From a bacterium UBP1_UBA4771 (GTDB taxonomy: Bacteria; Krumholzibacteriota; Krumholzibacteriia; Krumholzibacteriales; Krumholzibacteriaceae), in contig DHHN01000103.1 of NCBI GenBank assembly GCA_002403295.1, positions 14,381-21,936 on the forward strand: a DNA stretch of 7,556 bases, in the 5' to 3' direction. This document shows positions 1-6,881 of the stretch, piece after piece (within the stretch, counting starts at the first letter, position 1; each line of letters starts with the position of its first letter). Below the pieces are notes generated by a model that was given only the letters and a program-made list of their open reading frames with translations, did not search any database and was not told the origin of the DNA. The position numbers and the translations under genes were made by a program.

Positions 1-27
1 CGGCCCCGCGCCCCGCGGCTCCCGCTG

Positions 28-57
28 TTGACGCCGGTTCCCCGGCGCGTGTATAAT
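28..57 (+). promoter_or_regulatory. sigma70-type promoter of thiC
   Basis: A -35 box TTGACG (28-33, 5 of 6 to consensus) and a perfect -10 box TATAAT (52-57) are separated by 18 bp. In such a GC-rich background this is a conspicuous match. Transcription would be expected to start near position 64, giving a leader of about 28 nt before the thiC TTG. It probably drives thiC and the helicase gene that follows. The call rests on consensus matching only. Confidence 0.8.
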
Positions 58-75
58 GGATCGATTGCCAGGGTG

Positions 76-85
76 AGAGGGGGAG
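76..85 (+). promoter_or_regulatory. ribosome binding site that sets the thiC TTG start
   Basis: The purine run AGAGGGGGAG ends 6 nt before the TTG at 92. This is the best-spaced Shine-Dalgarno-like site near the gene. It supports the TTG start over a later in-frame GTG at 125, and no in-frame ATG precedes the conserved protein core. Confidence 0.7.
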
Positions 86-91
86 AACGAT

Positions 92-1384
92 TTGACGGAA
101 TACGAACGGGCGAGAAACGGAGAAGTGACGCCGGCCGTGCGCCGCGTCGCCGCCGACGAGCGGATCGATCCCGAACGCCTGCGGGCGCTCGTCGCCGAGG
201 GGCGGGCGATCGTGACCGGTTCGGCGCGCAAGCACAGCCGGATCATCGGCATCGGCGAGGGGCTCCGCACGAAGGTCAACGCCAACATCGGCACGAGCCC
301 GGCGCACGCCGAGCCCGCCGTCGAGCTCGAGAAGCTCCGGGTCTCGATCGACGCCGGCGCCGACACCGTCATGGATCTCTCGACGGGCGGCGATCTCGAC
401 GCCGTGCGGCGCGCGGTCTGCGAGAGATCGACGATCCCCGTCGGGACGGTGCCGATCTATCAGGCGATCGTCGAAACGACGCGCGCGGGGGGCGAGATCG
501 CCGACACGTCCACCGACGCGCTCTTCGAGGTCGTCGAGCGGCACGCCCGCGACGGCGTCGATTTCATGACGATCCATTGCGGCCTCACGAAGCGTCTCGC
601 CGACGGGGTCGCGGCCTCGCGGACGGCCGGCGTCGTGAGCCGGGGCGGCTGTTTCCTGCTTCAGTGGATGGTTTCGAACGACCGGGAGAATCCGTACTAC
701 GAGCACTTCGATCGCCTGCTCGATATCGCCGCGATGTTCGACGTGACGCTGAGTCTCGGCGACGGACTTCGGCCGGGCGCCGTCGCGGACGCGACGGACG
801 GCGCCCAGATCGGAGAGCTGCTCGTGATCGGCGAGCTCGTCGAGCGCGCCCGCGCGCGCGGCGTGAGCGTCATCGTCGAGGGACCCGGCCACGTGCCGCT
901 TCAGGACGTCCCCGCGCAGATGCAGCTTCAGAAGCGCATCTGCAAGGGCGCGCCGTTCTACGTGCTCGGCCCGCTCGTGACCGACGTCGCCCCGGGATAC
1001 GATCACATCACGAGCGCCATCGGCGGCGCGGTGGCCGCGTGGCACGGGGCCGATTTTCTCTGCTACGTTACTCCCGCGGAGCATCTCCGGCTCCCCTCGG
1101 TCGAGGATGTGCGCGTCGGCGTCATCGCGGCACGCATCGCGGCGCACGCCGGCGACATCGCGAAGGGGATCCCGGGCGCCGCCGACTGGGATCTCGAGGT
1201 CTCGCGGGCGCGGGCCGGGCTCGACTGGGAGGAATCGCTCGCGCGGAGCATCGATCCGGAACGGGCCCGTGCCATGTACGATCCGATCGCCGGAGATTCC
1301 GGAAAGCTCTGCTCGATGTGCGGCATCTATTGCGCGATACGCGGCACCAAGAAGAGCAGGGAGCGCCGCGCCGCGCGGGAGTAG
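92..1384 (+). CDS. thiC: ThiC-family radical SAM enzyme, phosphomethylpyrimidine synthase (430 aa, short form)
   Basis: ThiC rearranges aminoimidazole ribotide (AIR) into hydroxymethylpyrimidine phosphate, the pyrimidine half of thiamin, in the cytoplasm using a [4Fe-4S] cluster and SAM. The family signatures are all visible: NANIGTSP, VMDLSTGG (residues 93-100), PVGTVPIYQA, GDGLRPG (223-229), EGPGHVP (263-269), APGYDHITS and CYVTPAEH. H267 and H331 are 64 residues apart, matching the two metal-ligand histidines known in ThiC structures. The C-terminal cluster motif is C407-S-M-C410-G-I-Y-C414, one residue shorter than the CX2CX4C of E. coli ThiC. At 430 aa it is the short form without the long N-terminal domain of the proteobacterial enzymes. 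The start is TTG with a good upstream Shine-Dalgarno site. The stop lies 2 nt before the helicase ATG. The paralogue BzaF (hydroxybenzimidazole synthase, for anaerobic B12) uses the same substrate and cannot be excluded from motifs alone, but no B12 gene is nearby. Confidence 0.93.
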   Translation: MTEYERARNGEVTPAVRRVAADERIDPERLRALVAEGRAIVTGSARKHSRIIGIGEGLRTKVNANIGTSPAHAEPAVELEKLRVSIDAGADTVMDLSTGGDLDAVRRAVCERSTIPVGTVPIYQAIVETTRAGGEIADTSTDALFEVVERHARDGVDFMTIHCGLTKRLADGVAASRTAGVVSRGGCFLLQWMVSNDRENPYYEHFDRLLDIAAMFDVTLSLGDGLRPGAVADATDGAQIGELLVIGELVERARARGVSVIVEGPGHVPLQDVPAQMQLQKRICKGAPFYVLGPLVTDVAPGYDHITSAIGGAVAAWHGADFLCYVTPAEHLRLPSVEDVRVGVIAARIAAHAGDIAKGIPGAADWDLEVSRARAGLDWEESLARSIDPERARAMYDPIAGDSGKLCSMCGIYCAIRGTKKSRERRAARE

Positions 1385-1386
1385 GG

Positions 1387-3723
1387 ATGGGCGGCGTGCG
1401 AAGGCGCGCCGGGACATCCGCCCGGCACGGCGCAGTCTCCGAGGCGGGCGCGCGGGCGCTCCTCTCGTTTCTCGAATCCCACGGGTATCCGCCGTCGCCC
1501 CGCGGAGGAGGACCGGACGCCGGCGAGATCGCTCTCCGCGTCGCCGACGGTCCCGTGCCCCCCGGATATCTCCTCGCCCTCGCCGAGCGCTGCGGCGCGC
1601 CGTTCGCCGCCATCCTCGAGGAAGCCTCGAACCTCGCCCGCCGCGGGCCGGGCGAGTCCGCCGAACGCCGCGATAGCGGCCCGCGCGCGGGGGGTCCGCC
1701 CGGCCTCGAAGAGGCCTTCGCGCAAATATTCAAGACGCTCGGGGAGGAGCGAAGCGGGCAGCTCGACATGGCCCGCGCAGTCGACCGGGCGCTTCGCGGG
1801 AGCGCCCTCGCGCTCGTCGAGGCAGGCACGGGCACGGGGAAATCGCTCGGCTATCTCGTGCCGGCGGCGCTCTTCGCGCGCGAAACCGGCGAGCGGGTCG
1901 TCGTCTCGACCTACACGAAGAATCTCCAGGATCAGCTCTACCGCAAGGAGACGCCGCTCCTCGAGCCGATCGTCCCCGGCGTGCGCGCGGAGCGGCTCCT
2001 CGGCAGGGAGAACTATCTCTGCACGCGGGGCATCCTGTCGCACGCGGCATCCCTCATGGAAGATCGTTCGGGGCCCGCCCTCGCCTTCGCGATTCACCTC
2101 GCGCTCGCGAACGACGGCGCGGGGGAGACCGGGGAGCGCGCGGAAGGAGGCGCCGGGGCGCCCTCCATCTCGGCGCCGGCGCGCTGCCCGATGAACGCCT
2201 GCGCCTTCGCGGACCGGTGCCCCCTGATCCGCGCGCGGCGGCGGGCCCGCGAGGCCGAGATCCTCTTCGTCAACCACGCGTTGCTTCTCACCGATTACCG
2301 GCAGGGGGGAGGCGTGATCGGACCGTACGCGCGCGTCGTTCTCGACGAGGCGCATCATCTCGAGCGCTGCGTCGTCGAGAATCTCTCCGTCCGGGCCGCG
2401 CGCGAGGATTGCCGCCGCATACTCGAGCCCGTGCGGCTCTCGCTCCGGAACGAGGACGCATGGAAGCTTCTCGCCATCGAGCTCGACGCGGGGGGATGGG
2501 GCGACGCGAAGGGTCTGAAGGCCGCGATCGCCGAAGATGTATCCGGAATCGAGAGATCGTATTCGGCGCTTTTTCGCGCCGTCGAGGAGCTTCTCAATCC
2601 CGGGAAAGCCCTTCGGGGGACAAAGCTCCGCTATACGGACGGCGGCGAGACCTTTGCCGACGCCCGCGGGGAATTGAATGACATTTTATTAAATATTAGC
2701 AAGTTGAACGATACACTTAAATCGATTTATGAGACAGACCTTCCGAGGGATCTCGAGCCCTTCCGGCAGGAGATGGGGTATGTCTCGGAGGAGCTCGAGA
2801 CGCTCGCCGAGAGCCTTCGGTTCCTCTCGGCGGGGTGCGTCGAGGAGTCGGTGTTCTGGCTCGAATGGGGCTCGGACGCAGCGCTCCGGGAGCTCTGCGG
2901 ATCGCCGCTCGAAGTCGACCGGCCCTTCGCCGATTATCTCGAGAGCTTCATGGGCTCGGCGGTGCTGACATCCGCGACACTCTCGCAGGGCGGGAGCTTC
3001 GCGTTCGTGAAGGAGCGTCTCGGCATCGGGCTCGTTTCCGGAAAGCCGATCGAGACGATCATCCCGTCTCCCTTTCCCTATGACGAGCGCTGTCTCGTGC
3101 TCATCGTGACGGGGCTCGGCGACCCGAACGAGGACGCGTTCGCCGCCCGGGTGGGCGGGGTCGTCGGATCGCTCGCCGCGGAGGTCCGGCGGAGCACGAT
3201 GGTGCTGTTCACCTCCTACCGGCTCTGCCACGCCGTGGCGCGCGATCTCGAACGGGCCCGGGGGGGAGCCGGCTCCGTTCTCGTCCAGGGCACGGGGGAG
3301 AGCAGGGCGTCGCTCTCCGGCCGGTTCCGGCGCGGCGGGAACGCGCTTCTCCTCGGCGTCGCGAGCTTCTGGGAAGGGGTGGATTTTCCCGGGGAGGAGC
3401 TCGAGGTGCTCGTCATTCCAAAGGTGCCGTTCCCGGTGCCGTCCGAGCCGGTCGTCGAGGCGCGGTCGGCTCGTCTCTCGGCGCTCGGCGAGGACCCGTT
3501 CGACCGGCTCTTCCTGCCCGAGGCGATTCTGCGGATGCGGCAGGGCGCGGGGCGCCTCATCCGGCGCATGGACGACCGGGGGATCATCGTCATACTCGAC
3601 GAGCGCCTCGAGACGAGGCCGTATGGTTCGGCGATTCTCGCGGCCCTTCCCTCGCAGAGGATCGAGCACGTATCGGCCGCCGAGTGCGTCGAGACCGCGG
3701 CCCGGTGGTTCTCGGAGCGATGA
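1387..3723 (+). CDS. dinG: DinG/XPD-family iron-sulfur ATP-dependent DNA helicase (778 aa)
   Basis: This is a superfamily 2 helicase of the XPD/DinG group; such enzymes unwind DNA 5'-to-3' in repair and R-loop removal. Motifs in order: a Q-motif-like RSGQLDMA (Q125); Walker A AGTGTGKS (146-153); STYTKNLQDQL (174-184); four Fe-S cysteines C212, C267, C272 and C278, where CX4CX5C spacing equals that of E. coli DinG; DEAHH (320-324); TSATL (528-532); WEGVDF (662-667); and QGAGRLIRR (719-727). The region between DEAH and TSATL would hold the arch domain. Residues 1-115 match no domain I recognise, end in a Gly/Pro/Arg linker, and are not the exonuclease domain of Bacillus-type DinG. The ATG at 1387 follows the thiC stop by 2 nt with GGGAG just upstream. 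The frame is open back to position 28, but that upstream part overlaps thiC and is arginine-rich shadow. DinG versus the related YoaA cannot be settled from motifs. Confidence 0.9.
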   Translation: MGGVRRRAGTSARHGAVSEAGARALLSFLESHGYPPSPRGGGPDAGEIALRVADGPVPPGYLLALAERCGAPFAAILEEASNLARRGPGESAERRDSGPRAGGPPGLEEAFAQIFKTLGEERSGQLDMARAVDRALRGSALALVEAGTGTGKSLGYLVPAALFARETGERVVVSTYTKNLQDQLYRKETPLLEPIVPGVRAERLLGRENYLCTRGILSHAASLMEDRSGPALAFAIHLALANDGAGETGERAEGGAGAPSISAPARCPMNACAFADRCPLIRARRRAREAEILFVNHALLLTDYRQGGGVIGPYARVVLDEAHHLERCVVENLSVRAAREDCRRILEPVRLSLRNEDAWKLLAIELDAGGWGDAKGLKAAIAEDVSGIERSYSALFRAVEELLNPGKALRGTKLRYTDGGETFADARGELNDILLNISKLNDTLKSIYETDLPRDLEPFRQEMGYVSEELETLAESLRFLSAGCVEESVFWLEWGSDAALRELCGSPLEVDRPFADYLESFMGSAVLTSATLSQGGSFAFVKERLGIGLVSGKPIETIIPSPFPYDERCLVLIVTGLGDPNEDAFAARVGGVVGSLAAEVRRSTMVLFTSYRLCHAVARDLERARGGAGSVLVQGTGESRASLSGRFRRGGNALLLGVASFWEGVDFPGEELEVLVIPKVPFPVPSEPVVEARSARLSALGEDPFDRLFLPEAILRMRQGAGRLIRRMDDRGIIVILDERLETRPYGSAILAALPSQRIEHVSAAECVETAARWFSER
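2671..2736. other. AT-rich island inside the helicase gene
   Basis: These 66 bp contain about 17 G or C bases (about 26%) in a gene that is otherwise strongly GC-rich. The reading frame stays open. It encodes roughly residues 429-450 with codons rare elsewhere here (TTA, ATT, AAT, ACA, AAA). The peptide looks like an amphipathic helix (LNDILLN, LNDTLKSIYE) in the presumed arch domain. A weak promoter-like pair (TTGAAC at 2704 and TATGAG at 2728, 18-bp spacer) lies within it, but any AT-rich stretch tends to offer such matches. Confidence 0.6.
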
Positions 3724-3727
3724 CGCC

Positions 3728-3747
3728 GGCGCGGGAAACGCCCTTTT
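3728..3747 (+). terminator. possible weak intrinsic terminator after the helicase gene
   Basis: GGCG (3728-3731) can pair with CGCC (3739-3742) around a 7-nt loop, followed by C and four T. The stem is only 4 bp, so termination would be inefficient at best. Position, 5 nt after the helicase stop, is the main support. Confidence 0.2.
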
Positions 3748-3750
3748 GAG

Positions 3751-3779
3751 TTGCCCTGGCGCGCCGAACGCTCTATGGT
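3751..3779 (+). promoter_or_regulatory. possible sigma70 promoter for hutU
   Basis: TTGCCC (3751-3756) and TATGGT (3774-3779) are 17 bp apart, each 4 of 6 to consensus. They sit in the 92-bp gap between the helicase and hutU. An AT-rich stretch (GATAAATA, 3784-3791) follows and could serve as an alternative -10. A separate promoter here is sensible because the two flanking genes are functionally unrelated, but the match is modest. Confidence 0.4.
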
Positions 3780-3800
3780 TCATGATAAATACAGCTTTCC

Positions 3801-3809
3801 GGAGGTGAT
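3801..3809 (+). promoter_or_regulatory. strong Shine-Dalgarno site of hutU
   Basis: GGAGGTGAT is a 9-nt match to the complement of the usual 16S rRNA 3' end and lies 6 nt before the ATG at 3816. The ATG inside the site at 3808 opens a frame of only seven codons, so 3816 is the real start. Confidence 0.8.
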
Positions 3810-3815
3810 GCCCCA

Positions 3816-5471
3816 ATGCCGCAGAGAGTGATACGGGCGCCGCGCGGATCGGCCCGCTCGTGCGGGAGCTGGTTCACCGAGGCGCCGCTTCGCATGCTCA
3901 TGAACAATCTCGATCCCGAGGTCGCGGAGCGCCCCGACGAGCTCGTCGTGTACGGCGGCCGTGGAAAGGCCGCCCGCACCTGGGAGTGCTTCGACCGGAT
4001 CGTGGAGACCCTCCGCGGTCTCGGCGACGACGAGACCCTCCTCGTGCAGTCGGGGAAGCCCGTCGGGGTGTTCCGGACCCATGAATGGGCGCCGCGCGTC
4101 CTCATCGCCAACTCGCTCCTCGTGCCGCGCTGGGCGACGTGGGAGTGCTTCTGGGAGCTCGAGCGAATGGGCCTCACCATGTACGGGCAGATGACCGCCG
4201 GCTCGTGGATGTACATCGGAACGCAGGGAATCCTGCAGGGGACGTTCGAGACCTTCGCCGAGTGCGCGCGCATGCATTTCGGCGGAACGCTCGCCGGGAG
4301 GCTCGTGCTCACGGCGGGACTCGGCGGCATGGGCGGCGCGCAGCCGCTCTCCGTGACGATGAACGGCGGGGTTTGCCTCGCGGTCGAGGTCGATCCCGAG
4401 CGGATCAAACGGAGGCTCGAAACGCGGTACTGCGACGAGATGGAGACCGACATCGACCGGGCCGTCGAGAAGGCGCGGCGCGCCGTCTCGGAGAAGCGGC
4501 CGTATTCGATCGGACTCGCCGCAAACGCCGCCGACGTGTACCCCGAGCTCGTCCGCCGCGGGATCGTTCCCGACGTCGTCACCGATCAGACCTCCGCGCA
4601 CGACGCGCTGAACGGCTACGTTCCCCGCGGGCACGACCTCGCGGCGGCGGCCGAGCTGCGCCGCAAAGACCCCGACCGGTACGTGAAGGAGGCGATCGAG
4701 TCGATCGTCGTGCACGTGCGGGCGATGATCGATCTGCAGGATCGCGGCGCGGTCGTGTTCGACTACGGCAACAACATCCGCGGACAGGCCGAGAAGGGCG
4801 GGCTCGCGAACGCCTTCGCGTTCCCCGGCTTCGTGCCGGCGTTCATCCGTCCGATGTTCTGCGTCGGCAAGGGGCCCTTCCGCTGGATCGCCCTGTCCGG
4901 GGATCCGAAGGACATCCATCGGACCGACGAGCTCGCCCTCGAGCTCTTTCCCGACAATGAATCGCTCTGCCGCTGGATCCGGATGGCGCGCGAGAAGGTG
5001 CAATTTCAGGGGCTCCCGGCCCGCATCTGCTGGCTCGCGCACGGCGAACGGGAGCGGTTCGGCCTCGCGCTGAACGATCTCGTCTCGCGCGGCGAGATAT
5101 CGGCGCCCATCGTGATCGGGCGCGATCACCTCGACTCGGGCTCGGTCGCCTCGCCCTACCGCGAGACGGAGGCGATGCGCGACGGCAGCGACGCGATCGC
5201 CGACTGGCCGATCCTGAACGCTCTCCTCAACACGTCATCGGGCGCGGCGTGGGTGTCGGTGCATCACGGCGGGGGGGTCGGGATGGGGCTTTCGATCCAC
5301 GCGGGGCTCGGCGTCGTGGCCGACGGAAGCGCGCTGGCGGCCCAGAAAACGGCCCGCTGTCTCGCGAACGACCCTGGCACAGGGATTGCAAGACACGCGG
5401 ACGCCGGCTACGAGATAGCCGTTGAAAAAGCGAAAGATGCAGGGCTTCATATCCCAATGCTCAGAAGATAG
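3816..5471 (+). CDS. hutU: urocanate hydratase (urocanase, 551 aa)
   Basis: HutU adds water to urocanate to give 4-imidazolone-5-propionate, the second step of histidine degradation, using tightly bound NAD+ in the cytoplasm. Full family length and signatures are present: GQMTAGSWMYIGTQG (residues 124-138), the glycine-rich NAD-binding TAGLGGMGGAQP (166-177), DQTSAHD (257-263), YGNNIR (317-322), FCVGKGPFRW, GLPARICWL, IVIGRDHLD, ADWPILNALLN and NDPGTGIARHADAGYE. C405 in ARICWL corresponds in place to the active-site cysteine (Cys410) known from Pseudomonas putida urocanase. The start ATG has a near-perfect Shine-Dalgarno site. hutI follows after 111 bp. A run of seven G within the HHGGGVGMG codons (5271-5277) is intact in frame. 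Long open frames on the opposite strand here are high-GC shadows. Confidence 0.97.
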   Translation: MPQRVIRAPRGSARSCGSWFTEAPLRMLMNNLDPEVAERPDELVVYGGRGKAARTWECFDRIVETLRGLGDDETLLVQSGKPVGVFRTHEWAPRVLIANSLLVPRWATWECFWELERMGLTMYGQMTAGSWMYIGTQGILQGTFETFAECARMHFGGTLAGRLVLTAGLGGMGGAQPLSVTMNGGVCLAVEVDPERIKRRLETRYCDEMETDIDRAVEKARRAVSEKRPYSIGLAANAADVYPELVRRGIVPDVVTDQTSAHDALNGYVPRGHDLAAAAELRRKDPDRYVKEAIESIVVHVRAMIDLQDRGAVVFDYGNNIRGQAEKGGLANAFAFPGFVPAFIRPMFCVGKGPFRWIALSGDPKDIHRTDELALELFPDNESLCRWIRMAREKVQFQGLPARICWLAHGERERFGLALNDLVSRGEISAPIVIGRDHLDSGSVASPYRETEAMRDGSDAIADWPILNALLNTSSGAAWVSVHHGGGVGMGLSIHAGLGVVADGSALAAQKTARCLANDPGTGIARHADAGYEIAVEKAKDAGLHIPMLRR

Positions 5472-5535
5472 GACGGACCGCGACGCGGGATTCTGAGGCC
5501 GTTTCGACTCGAGCCGGCGGCGCAAGAGGCGCATT

Positions 5536-5566
5536 TTGAGCAGCTTCCAAGCTGGCTTGTTATACA
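5536..5566 (+). promoter_or_regulatory. possible hutI promoter with overlapping palindromes
   Basis: The 111-bp gap between hutU and hutI becomes AT-richer near its end. TTGAGC (5536-5541) and TATACA (5561-5566) could form a promoter, although the 19-bp spacer is long. Between them lie CAGCTT-CC-AAGCTG (5541-5554) and an overlapping CAAGC-TG-GCTTG (5548-5559), which could be an operator or a small RNA hairpin. TGTTATACA (5558-5566) is itself nearly symmetric. I cannot assign a regulator. The rest of the gap has only a 4-bp GCGC stem (5520-5532) followed by ATTTT, too short to call a terminator. Confidence 0.35.
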
Positions 5567-5570
5567 TAGC

Positions 5571-5576
5571 AAGGAG
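5571..5576 (+). promoter_or_regulatory. ribosome binding site that selects the hutI TTG start
   Basis: AAGGAG ends 6 nt before the TTG at 5583, the ideal distance. The alternative in-frame ATG at 5592 would be 15 nt away, so TTG is preferred. The choice changes the protein by three residues only. Confidence 0.75.
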
Positions 5577-5582
5577 TGGCGC

Positions 5583-6881
5583 TTGCCCCGTATGTACGAC
5601 TTCCTGCTGTACGGCGCCGGACAGCTTCTTACCTGCTCGAACCCGGGAAAGGGTCCGAAGCGTGGCAAAAGTCTATCCGACGCAGGCATACTGAACGATG
5701 GGGCGATCGCCGTCTCCGAGGGGACGATCGTCGAGATCGGCACCCGCGGCGAGGTCGAACGGGCCGTCGGCTCGACGCCGGTCGCCAGAACGTTCGACGC
5801 GGGCGGGAGGGTCGTCATGCCCGGCTGGGTCGATCCGCACACGCACGCCGTTTTCTCGCGGTACCGCGCGGACGAATACGAGGCGCGCATCCGCGGCGAG
5901 GGATACCTCGATATCGAGCGGCGCGGCGGCGGGATCAAGCGGACGGTCCGCGAAGTGCGCGCGATGAGCGAGGAGCGGCTCTTCGAAGTGAGCCGGCGGC
6001 GGCTCGCGAAGATTCTCGAGGGCGGCACGACGACGATCGAGATCAAGAGCGGGTATGGGCTCGATCTCGAGACCGAGCTCAAGATGCTTCGCGTCATCGC
6101 CCGTCTCGGGAAGGAGCTGCCGCTGGATGTCGTCGCGAGCTTCATGGGCGCCCACCAGAAACCGCAGGAATCCGCCGGCGCGGACGGCTACGTGCGTCTC
6201 GTGATCGACGAGATGATCCCCGCCGTCGCTCGCGAGGGGCTCGCCGAATTCGTCGACGTGTTCTGCGAGCGGGGCGTGTTCACCCTCGAGGAGACCGAGG
6301 CGATTCTCGCCGCCGCGAGCGCGCACGGTCTCGGCCTCAAGATCCACGCGGACGAGATCACGCCGCAGGGCGGCGCCGAGCTCGCCGCGCGTCTCGGCGC
6401 CCGTTCCGCCGAGCACCTCACGAAGATTTCCCCGGCGGGCGTCGACGCGCTCGCCTCGTCCGATACGATCGCCGTCCTGCTTCCGGGCACGACCTTCGGC
6501 CTCGCCTCGCGCGACTTCGCCCCGGCGCGGGAAATGATCGACCGGGGGGTCGCCGTCGCGCTCGCGACCGATTTCAACCCGGGAAGCGCGCCGTCCTGCT
6601 CGATGCCGTTCGCCGTCGCCGTCGCCTGCTCGCAGATGAGGATGACGCCGGCCGAGGCGGTGAACGCCGCGACGATCAACGCGGCCTTCGCCGTCGGCCG
6701 CGGCGGGCGGATCGGTTCGCTCGAGAAGGGCAAGCAGGCGGATGTGGTGGTCTATGACGTCGAGGATTATCGCGAGATCCCCTCGCGCCCGGGCGCGAAC
6801 CACGCCGTCGTCGTCGTCAAGGCGGGCGCCGTCGCGTGGGAGCGCCCCGCGTTCGAGACCGCGAGCGAGGTGGGCTTGTGA
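5583..6881 (+). CDS. hutI: imidazolonepropionase (432 aa)
   Basis: HutI hydrolyses 4-imidazolone-5-propionate to N-formimino-L-glutamate, the third step of histidine degradation, using the product of the HutU reaction. It is a metal-dependent amidohydrolase with a TIM barrel. Visible signatures are PGWVDPHTHAVF with H86 and H88 as metal ligands, GGGI, IEIKSGYGLD, FMGAH (H191), DVFCERGVF, LKIHADE (H255 and E258), SAEHL (H278), AVLLPGTTF and ALATDFNPGS (D330), then MTPAEAVNAATINAA near the C-terminus. All expected metal and catalytic positions I can check are kept. The SADHL usual in the family reads SAEHL here, a conservative change. Length is typical, with no signal peptide. The gene starts at TTG, and its stop overlaps the GTG of the following TPR gene. 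No hutH or formiminoglutamate-degrading gene is in view. Confidence 0.97.
   Translation: MPRMYDFLLYGAGQLLTCSNPGKGPKRGKSLSDAGILNDGAIAVSEGTIVEIGTRGEVERAVGSTPVARTFDAGGRVVMPGWVDPHTHAVFSRYRADEYEARIRGEGYLDIERRGGGIKRTVREVRAMSEERLFEVSRRRLAKILEGGTTTIEIKSGYGLDLETELKMLRVIARLGKELPLDVVASFMGAHQKPQESAGADGYVRLVIDEMIPAVAREGLAEFVDVFCERGVFTLEETEAILAAASAHGLGLKIHADEITPQGGAELAARLGARSAEHLTKISPAGVDALASSDTIAVLLPGTTFGLASRDFAPAREMIDRGVAVALATDFNPGSAPSCSMPFAVAVACSQMRMTPAEAVNAATINAAFAVGRGGRIGSLEKGKQADVVVYDVEDYREIPSRPGANHAVVVVKAGAVAWERPAFETASEVGL

Noticed and set aside
28..1386. In-frame upstream extension of the helicase gene, which would give a 1231-aa protein
   Set aside because: It overlaps all of thiC in another frame, its translation is an Arg/Asp/Ala-rich low-complexity string, and a properly placed start with a Shine-Dalgarno site exists at 1387.
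1122..2358. Two overlapping minus-strand frames across the thiC-helicase junction (1122-1835 and 1327-2358)
   Set aside because: They mirror conserved coding sequence, overlap each other, and show no family signature.
2689..3816. Long minus-strand open frame (375 codons) opposite the helicase
   Set aside because: It is antisense to conserved helicase motifs, is rich in Arg, Pro and Glu, and has no recognisable domain.
3780..5129. Long minus-strand open frame (449 codons) opposite hutU
   Set aside because: It lies antisense to a full-length, well-conserved hutU, and its Arg/His/Asp/Glu/Pro-rich composition is typical of a high-GC shadow. I recognise no family motif in it.
5271..5277. Run of seven G in hutU as a possible frameshift or phase-variation tract
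   Set aside because: The frame is intact on both sides and the run encodes the conserved glycines of HHGGGVGMG. Runs of this length are expected in a GC-rich genome.
5673..6803. Long minus-strand open frame (376 codons) opposite hutI
   Set aside because: It is antisense to conserved hutI and has shadow composition. The Arg-rich plus-strand frame at 5576-6757 is rejected for the same reason.
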